From Malania oleifera (taxonomy: Eukaryota > Streptophyta > Magnoliopsida > Santalales > Ximeniaceae), in assembly GCF_029873635.1 (NCBI RefSeq), contig NC_080423.1, positions 106,377,988-106,441,987 of the forward strand: a stretch of DNA of 64,000 bases, read 5' to 3'. The position numbers and the translations under genes are program-made. Positions 57,342 through 64,000 of this stretch are shown one piece after another. Numbering within the stretch: the first letter of the stretch is position 1; every line of letters begins with the position of its first letter. Under the pieces are notes generated by a model, which was not told where the DNA came from, did not search any database, and was given only the letters and a program-made list of their open reading frames with translations.

Positions 57342-59470
57342 TTTTGTACGTACAAGCCAGTTGGATCATGCTAAGCATAATTGCTGCATCGCCTTTTGGG
57401 TTTGGCTAAAATGCATTCTATGCTTCAAACTTGCTAAAAGCTATGTGTGTGTGTATATAACTATATGCATGTATGCATATGTATGCATGTAGATTCTATA
57501 TATATAGATCTATATAAAAGACATAGGTAGATTTTGTCCTAAACCACCCCAATAGATCAATATTTAATGAAGGGAACAAAGCACAAAAGGACACGTCCGC
57601 CTCTCTTTGAATATTGTGGCCTTTGCTTGCCAAAATTAGCTACAAGGTCGGCAGTTTTTCCATGATTTCAGCTCTAGCAGCCAATAAGATTTGACCACAT
57701 CAAAGCAATTAGAAATCCCATCAGAATTTTATAAAGGCAAAAATGATGTTATTCAAAGCATGCAACTTAATTTGCTCAATGCCCAAAATAATTTGACTTG
57801 ACTCAGCTTGAATTGGAAACTAGTGTTGGGTTAGTGCCACGTTTCATGTGGGTACAGCACAGGAGCATCCGGGCAAAGGTCCTATTTAGGCTAGGGTAGG
57901 TTACTGTGGCTTCTCCAAATCCAAAAAGGGTAGGCTGCTGTCATTATAGTAAGATCTGCGTTTGCAATTATCCAAACCCCGTTTGAATGCAACCCACTAA
58001 TCCATTCCAAATATGTTTGAAGGGAACCCAGAGTTAGGTTTCTCTCAACTATGGGTGTAGTGAGGATAAACTATCCGCTTAAATATTTATTTGACAGTCT
58101 ATCATTGAGCATAGAATAAAAGGGACGAACGGGCTATACAGTCAAAGCATGGCTAATAGAGTAATCTAACCAAGGTGATGACTTATCTGACTTAAGAATT
58201 AAAAAAGCATCTACGTAGAGACTCTTTTGAAGATTAAGAGCACTCATTCTAATGTAATGTAAAAAAAATAATAAAATTAGAGGGATTCTTTGTCTGGGAT
58301 GTTTCATCTCCTTTTCTTTCACCTTCAATTATCAACTACAAGTTCATTTGTCAACTAAAAAACACATCTAAAACATTTCGAACATGAGGATAGTATTAAA
58401 GATCTAAGTATGCATTTGTTTCATAAATGATTTCACAAGAGTGGATTAGACTGTATCTTAGAGTACAATGGATCTATTCTATCCTGTGTTTGATTTGCAT
58501 TTGTAAGGGGAGATAAAAACATGCGGAAATTTCTTTTTTGCTTTTTGGTTTTCATATACCTACAAAGATGCTTTAGCCTGCACTAGCTCGCAGGAGAGAT
58601 TGACTAGCTCTAACCCACATGTATGGGCCAAGGGACCCCCTCCCCCCCTTGTCCAATCCCCTCTTAACTTGTACAATCCCATGCTTTAGTTCAACCAAAC
58701 ATATGCTATAAAAAACTTAGCCACACCTACCCACTCTTAGCTTGCAAAATAAAAGCACCTTCAAATAATTAGCAAAAAAGCCAAAATATTGGGGGTAGAT
58801 ACAAGGGAAATAGGATAGATAGCATTTGACAAAAGAAGAGGTATAAAGAAAATTTTAGAGAGAAAAAATGTCTTCAGAAGGCAACCACATGACTTTTATT
58901 TATTTGAACACAGTGTAATGGCTGAGCCTTATCACTTGATTTGCTTGCTTTTAAGACAATTTCATACACATCGATGCACAAAGTTTATGTCCAAAGACCA
59001 CATGATTGGGCATCCTTAGACCTAGGGTTAGTAACCTAATCAGAATAAGTTTTTTTTTTTTTAATTTTAATTTTTTGCTCTTTTTAAGGATTAAAATTGA
59101 AACTATAAGACTGACAATATATCTACTAGAAAATCTCTATTAACCATCCACATTTTTATTCTTTTTGCTTCAACAGTTCTCACTTTCCTATCAACTTAAA
59201 AATGGAAAAGCATTTGATGTATTTACACGCACACATTGTGTCTGCATGTGTACAATGCTTGTACACTGTAAGAGCACCTAAATTAGGGGATGAGTATGGT
59301 GGGATTATTGATAATGAGGAAGGATAAGGAACGATAAGGAACAAAGAGTTAAACACTCCGGAAAACATAGAGTGAAGATATTTAATTAAAAAAGGGAGGG
59401 AGAAGCATACCCAATTAATTAGTAATAAATTAATTATAACTGGAATCGAAGGAGGACAAAATCAACCCCT
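56770..59470. other. AT-rich intergenic stretch, no gene seen
   Basis: Holds a long (AT)n tract at 57295-57338, TGTG/GTAT runs at 57445-57500 and a C run at 58639-58648. The part 57550-58030 is less AT-rich and could be a conserved non-coding or promoter segment, but nothing specific supports this. Confidence 0.45.
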
Positions 59471-59482
59471 TTAGCTAACAAT

Positions 59483-59701
59483 CTAGGCCCAAGCTATGAC
59501 GATCCACTTTCTCTTGCCAGCTTCCTCATAAATCAAATCCCCATCCTTGAATGGTGTTTCCCTCCAACATGAAGGACAAGTATCAATAATCATCTTCTCA
59601 AGCATAACGGCAGTTTCAATTAAATATAAGGTAAACTCAACATCAACCACACCCCAACAGACCAAAAAATTTCCACCACCTTGAGGCAAGGTTGCAGACA
59701 T
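59483..59701 (-). pseudogene. F-box/LRR protein FBD-domain fragment (tentative)
   Basis: A 72-codon frame with VDVEFTLYLIETAVMLEKMIIDTCPSC, then RETPF and EEAGKRK. The spacing of ELxLYLxExAxxLEKxxIDxC and the following basic stretch is typical of the FBD region at the C-terminus of plant F-box/LRR proteins, which act as SCF ubiquitin-ligase adaptors. No F-box or LRR part is visible nearby, and the frame ends before the usual C-terminus, so it looks like a stranded fragment. Assignment is by eye only. Confidence 0.45.
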
Positions 59702-59709
59702 TTAACCGC

Positions 59710-60600
59710 ATTCCTAATTTCTCTCTTTTCTGCTCACGGAACCAAGGTTAGCTGCAATATGCAACCATGTTATGCTCATAAATTGAATAGATCACTATCA
59801 GAGAAACACTAAATCAATTGCCAGCCAGTCTCCACTCTGTACATAAACAGAAATGGTGGCCATTGAACCACACATCAAGGCATACATTGCATCACACTAA
59901 TGGGACTTCTTATAAGACAAGCTATCAAGTAAATTAAACTGGGTAGAGGTGGGGATTGTTTTAGCAGTGTGGTTTTGTAAAGCTCAATTCGGCGATCAAG
60001 TAGCAGTTAGAACAGAGATATGGAAAAACTGGCCCACCCCACAAACATACAAAACCAACAAAATTCAGCAGAACTTTGACTGAACATACACTCAGATGCA
60101 AAGGGGCAAAGAACTGCAGCAATCAAAGAATGTACCAATACAAGGTATAATTTATTGTTGCGTGTAACTTCCATATGTGGTTAATGCTCATAAAAGGTAT
60201 AACATTTTAAATAAGACACAGGCTGATGTGGAGTTGCTTGAATTGGATAAAGGGATGAAAATGCCATTTGTAATTCCTACAGGAATGTTAGCTCTGAATC
60301 TGTGGCAAGAAAACCTCTTTGGGGGAGGGGGCAATTAAATTTGAGGATTTGGATCAGTGTGCTGTGTGGATTGAGAGACCTTTCAGTAAAGAGAAAGTGT
60401 GGAATGCTCAGTTGCGAATACAGCTCTAGGTCCTAAAGAAAAAAATGAAAAGGAACAAAGGATTTGTTCTGAAAGATAATATTTCTTATTACAATGAATG
60501 GCAACATGAACACTAAGGCGATACAAGGAGTAGTAATTAAATAGAGTCACATAATACAGCTGTAAATCAAAAAAATATAATGAATCCAATAAAATCTGTT
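59710..60600. other. Intergenic stretch, no gene seen
   Basis: More balanced composition than the DNA at 52-59 kb. Could be flanking or UTR sequence of the lost F-box gene; no exon is supported. Confidence 0.4.
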
Positions 60601-60601
60601 T

Positions 60602-61117
60602 TGTTAGCACATACCTAGATTTTGCGATTGATATGGGATCTTCAATAATTATTCAAACCAGAGGATCCTCCGCTGAATCAGCAACAGTCAAAACCGTTGA
60701 CAGTTTGATGAAACCCTCGACGGTTTCCTTCAAAACTAGCTTCTATCTGAAACCGTCGACAGCTTCATATCAAGATATCCCTTATTAGTCGAAACTGACG
60801 AATCTTCGTGCTGATTTGAATATTCCTTCTTTGGTTTGAATTTATTGCCGTTAGAGCAATCTTCATGCCGATTTAAATTTTACTTCTTTGGTTTGAATTT
60901 AAATTTATTGCCATGCGGATTTGAGTTTTCCTTATTCGTAAGATTTGTTGGATCATCAAATTGGTTTGAATTTATTGCCGTTAGAGCTCTAGTATCCCTC
61001 AACTTCTCTCTATTGATTTCAGCTAGATTGTGATCTCCAAGAATCCCGCACTTCCTTATTGCTCCATTGATTTTCTCATGGGTGTTGAGGGTGCCAAGCT
61101 GTGATGTGTTGCTAATA
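60602..61117 (-). repeat. Probable 3' LTR of copia element 2
   Basis: On -, the purine tract GCAGGAGGG is followed by TATTAGCAACACATC at 61117, probably TG decayed to TA. Inside are a duplicated TTTGGTTTGAATTTATTGCC segment (near 60831 and 60960) and palindromic AACCGTCGACGGTT-type words at 60690-60770. The far end at about 60602 is a guess. Confidence 0.5.
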
Positions 61118-62060
61118 CCCTCCTGCAAACTTTGCCGGAGTTGGAGGCAAAGTTTGTTGTGAAAATAATGAAGTGCGGCCATTGACAATGGTTGTGTAAA
61201 GAGGTCTTCAACCTGGTTATTAGTAGAGATATGTTGAGTGATAAGCAATTCACATGCAACTCGTTCGGGCACAAAATGATAATCCAACTCAATATGTTTG
61301 CTTTGAGCATGGAAGACAGGATTAACTGTCATATGAAGAGCATTGAGGTTGTCACGGTAGAGTATGGGAGGAGACGTCATTGTAATTCGAAGGTCTTTGA
61401 GGATAAAGGTGATCCAAGTGAGTTCGGCTATTGTGTTAGCCATGGCACGGTACTCTGCTTCCATGCTTGATTGTGAAATTGTATGTTGATTTTTTGCACA
61501 CCACGAGATGAGGTTCCCTCCAAGGAATGTATAGTAGCTATTAGGAATATACGAACAAATTCCCGAAACCTGTGAGAAACAAATAGAGAAAGAATAACGC
61601 CAAAGAAAAAAATTCAATCACACGCACAAGACAATATTTACGTGGTTCGGCAATTTTGCCTACGTCCACGGAGTTGCAGGGATTTCAATATTATCAGGAA
61701 GAAAGCACAGAGAGTGTGGCGATACAATTCTCTCGCTCTCGCTCTCTCTCGCGGATACCACCACACAAAACCCTAATCACCCGAAAGCACCCTTTTTATA
61801 TGTTGCGCCTAGGGTTCCGTTCCGAATGCGCCTAGGGTTCCGTTCCCGAAAGCACCACACAAAACCCTAATCACCCGAAAGCACCCTCACAGCCCAAGCC
61901 TTCGCTCCATGGACTAAGCCTTAGGATAGAAATCTCTAATTAAACAGAGGTCGGGTCGTCATCCAAATTAAGACACAACTAGGCTCCACAAAAGCCCAAC
62001 AGTAGCCTGTGGTTGAGCGTCTTGTTGTAGGACACCCTATCCAATCTGCATCTAAAAAAG
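61118..62060 (-). pseudogene. Copia 2 RNase H, split by a solo LTR
   Basis: From 62055: ADWIGCP..RRSTTGY, then the insertion 62001-61539, then TFLGGNLISW, the SSMEAEYRAMANT catalytic stretch, HIELDYHFV and VEDLFTQPL to the purine tract at 61118. Apart from the insertion the frame is open, so it was probably intact when hit. RNase H removes the RNA strand during reverse transcription. Confidence 0.85.
61539..62001 (-). mobile_element. Copia-type solo LTR (463 bp) in the RNase H of copia 2
   Basis: Flanked by GTAGC at 61534-61538 and 62002-62006. On - it begins TGTTGGGCTTTTG and ends ATTCCTAATA (CA decayed to TA). U5-like text GGACGTAGGCAAAATTGCCG is present. A unit with CACAAAACCCTAATCACCCG is duplicated (61764 and 61857), as is GCGCCTAGGGTTCCGTTC. 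Confidence 0.85.
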
Positions 62061-63155
62061 CAAACAGATCAAGTGTAGTGTATGAAGAAAAGTATAATCC
62101 CATTTCAATTGTTCCTTCGAAATATCATAAAATACGTCGAACTATTTTTAAGCGCATCGTCGTGGGAGCATGCATGAATTGGGATACATAATTAACACTA
62201 AATGAAAGATCAGGGCGAGTGAGTGTGAGGTATTGTAAAGCTCCAACAAGTCCTCGATAGTAACTAGGGTCTTCCATGAGTGTTTCATTGGCAAAAGTTT
62301 TTGTTTTAGCTTCAAGCAGTGTACTCATGAGCTTACAGTCAACCATATTGGAGAGTTCAAGTACGGTAAGAGCGTAGTGCGATCGAGACAGACGAAGTCC
62401 ATTGGTTGTTGGCTCTATTTCTATTACAAGGAAGTGATGAATTGACCCTAAGTCTTTCATCGCGAACTCACTGCTCAGTAATTTAATGAAATTTGCAACA
62501 AGTGTTGGAGTAGATCCTGTGAGCAATATATCATCCACATAAAGAAGTAAACTTAATGCGCCAATATCAGAATGAAAGATAAATATTGAAGGGTCAGCTA
62601 GACTACAAAAACAAAAAAAGAAGCCATACTTAAGAATAAATGCACCAAATCGATCAAACCAAGCACATGGTGCTTGTTTTAATCCATAAAGTGCTCTTTG
62701 TAGTTTGCAAATGTATGTTGGATGTCACGGATCTGCCATTCTTGGTGGTTGCTGCATATATAGATCTTAAAAGATTAAGCCATGTAGAAAGGCATTTTTT
62801 ACATCTAGTTGACAAATAGTCCACCGCTGAACAAGTGCTATAGTTATAATCAGGCGAATTGTTCTTGGTTTGATAATTGGAGAAAAAGTTTCAATGTAGT
62901 CTATTACATCAATTTGATGATACCCTTTTGCAACCAAACGTGCTTTGAATCGATCTAAAGTGCCATCGGGTCTAAGTTTTGATTTGAATACCCATTTAGA
63001 GCAACAAGCTCTTCGTTCATGGCTACTTTCCAACCAAGGTGTGCTAAAGCAGCTTTTATGTTGTCAGGCTCACAGGGTATGTTGGCAGAGGTGATTGTGG
63101 TCAAGGCATACTCTGGATTGGGTTTTACCACACCTAGTTTAGATCGAGTAACCAT
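62061..63155 (-). pseudogene. Copia 2 reverse transcriptase, broken
   Basis: In order: MVTRSKLGVVKPNPEYAL (63155), [14 protein letters not shown], a gap and frameshift near 62990 that loses about 20 residues, [40 protein letters not shown], a stop near 62725, ALYGLKQAPCAWFDRF, YVDDILLTG (62555-62520), then MKDLGSIHHFLVIEIE and GALQYLTLTRPDLSFSVN. A stop and a shift separate the last blocks. The catalytic YVDD remains. Confidence 0.83.
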
Positions 63156-63183
63156 AGAATGTGTTTATTTTAAAGAAGCAGGT

Positions 63184-64000
63184 TCATAGTGAGATGATTC
63201 TGGTGGTGCAGACACAGGCTGTGGGACTATGGCTTGGGATATATACCAAATTTTCATATGTGTGCGCTTCGTGTGGTGGTGATGTTTTTGGTGAATCCGT
63301 GTTGTGAGGTAACTCGTGAGGGTCATTTGCAGTATTATCTGTTGTGGTAAGAGACACTATGCTAAGGGGAAGCATATTTGAAGATTCCAGTGACATGGAA
63401 TTTTGTGAGGATGATGTTGTATCTTGGAGCAGCATTAAGGGGCTTAACCATGAAGATGTGGAAGAGTCCGAAGATGTCCCTGCAAAAAGAGTGAGTGCCA
63501 GTATGTGGTAACCAGGTTTCGAAAATACTAATTACCCGTGGCTTTGCAATTGTCATGTGGGAGGTATTTGTAGACTTATAAGGAAAAACTAACTCATCAA
63601 AGACAACATGTCGAGAGATAAAAAAATTTTTGCTTGATGGATGAAAACATTTATAAGCTATGTGTTTTTCACAGTAACCAACAAAAATGCAAAGGAGTGT
63701 TTTAGGGTCGAACATGTGGTGTTGTGTGTCCCATGTGTAGGGAAAACACTTAGACCCAAAGGCTCGAAGTGAGGAGTAAACCAGATGGGTTCCATGCAAT
63801 GCAAAATATGGGGTTTCAAAGTTGAGAGCTGATAAGGGCAGTCGATTCATGAGATAAACAGCTGTAGTGAAAGCTTCTACCCATAAAAATAAAGAAGCAC
63901 CATAGTGAAGCAACATAATCATACCTAATTCTCTTATAGTACTATGGCGTCTTTCAACCATACCAATTTGCTCGAGAGTATACGGGGCTGATACTTGATG
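63184..64000 (-). pseudogene. Copia 2 integrase C-terminal part and linker
   Basis: The frame from 63961 reads VERRHSTIRELGM, VEAFTTAVYLMNRLP, LRAFGSKCFPY, CIFVGYCEKHIAYKCFHP and ISRHVVFDE. This is the C-terminal third of copia integrase plus its chromatin-side tail. It then runs into poorly conserved sequence; a second frame (63435-63184) covers the Ser/Thr/Pro-rich linker before RT. The catalytic core lies beyond the window, except for its last part. Confidence 0.83.

Larger units (their letters stand above)
60602..64000 (-). mobile_element. Ty1/copia element 2 (Ale/Retrofit-like), running off the window
   Basis: On -: integrase end (64000-63480), linker, reverse transcriptase (63155-62100), RNase H (62060-61118, interrupted by a solo LTR) and 3' LTR (from 61117). 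The integrase-RT-RNase H order defines copia. Motifs such as MNRLP...LRAFGSKCFPY and ISRHVVFDE are typical of integrase. Several stops, frameshifts and a deletion make it non-functional. The 5' half is beyond base 64000. Confidence 0.85.

Overview
The window is repeat-rich nuclear DNA from an angiosperm, most likely a woody eudicot. It is AT-rich and carries nested LTR retrotransposons with target-site duplications, Mutator and plant-mobile-domain genes, tRNA-derived SINE remnants, an endogenous pararetrovirus and one compact GC-rich plant gene. I cannot name the species.

Layout. 1-6.2 kb: 3' two thirds of a Tat-lineage Ty3/gypsy element with damaged RNase H and integrase on +, a multi-exon gene on - with its own TATA box, two tandem-repeat arrays and the 3' LTR. 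7.4-13.4 kb: a decayed Mutator-like transposase followed by a plant mobile domain (PMD) gene and repeats. 15.1-40.5 kb: one Ty1/copia element on -, split twice by LTR insertions. The first block (15774-30902) is solo LTR E carrying solo LTR F (which carries A and B), solo LTR I (which carries a copia-type LTR, K) and solo LTR D. The second (31667-39216) is solo LTR G carrying a copia-type LTR (J) and a rearranged short element (H) with a U6 snRNA fragment. Seven of these insertions have exact 5-bp target duplications and an eighth has a 4/5 match, so the order of events can be read. 40.6 kb: a LINE remnant. 42.26-43.07 kb: the only gene that looks intact, a 269-codon single-exon gene on - of a plant-specific family of unknown function. 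44.46-51.8 kb: a nearly genome-length Caulimoviridae copy, broken by stops and frameshifts. 52-60 kb: AT-rich intergenic DNA with two SINE remnants, a (TTAGGG)6 tract and an F-box/FBD fragment. 60.6-64 kb: a second copia element on -, running off the window and carrying its own nested solo LTR.

How it fits together. Nearly everything is dead mobile DNA. The most notable pattern is shared by the gypsy-type LTRs: a cluster of palindromes built on TTCGTCGACGAA just upstream of a TATA box (six of eight LTRs), then splice donor- and acceptor-like sites that would define a three-exon, two-intron leader inside the LTR, and a conserved block near TTACTGAGAAGTGTCTCAC just before the last acceptor (all eight). 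The second standout is element H, in which the LTR start, a sense U6 fragment and an inverted piece of the same LTR are joined at short homologies, giving a potential hairpin transcript.
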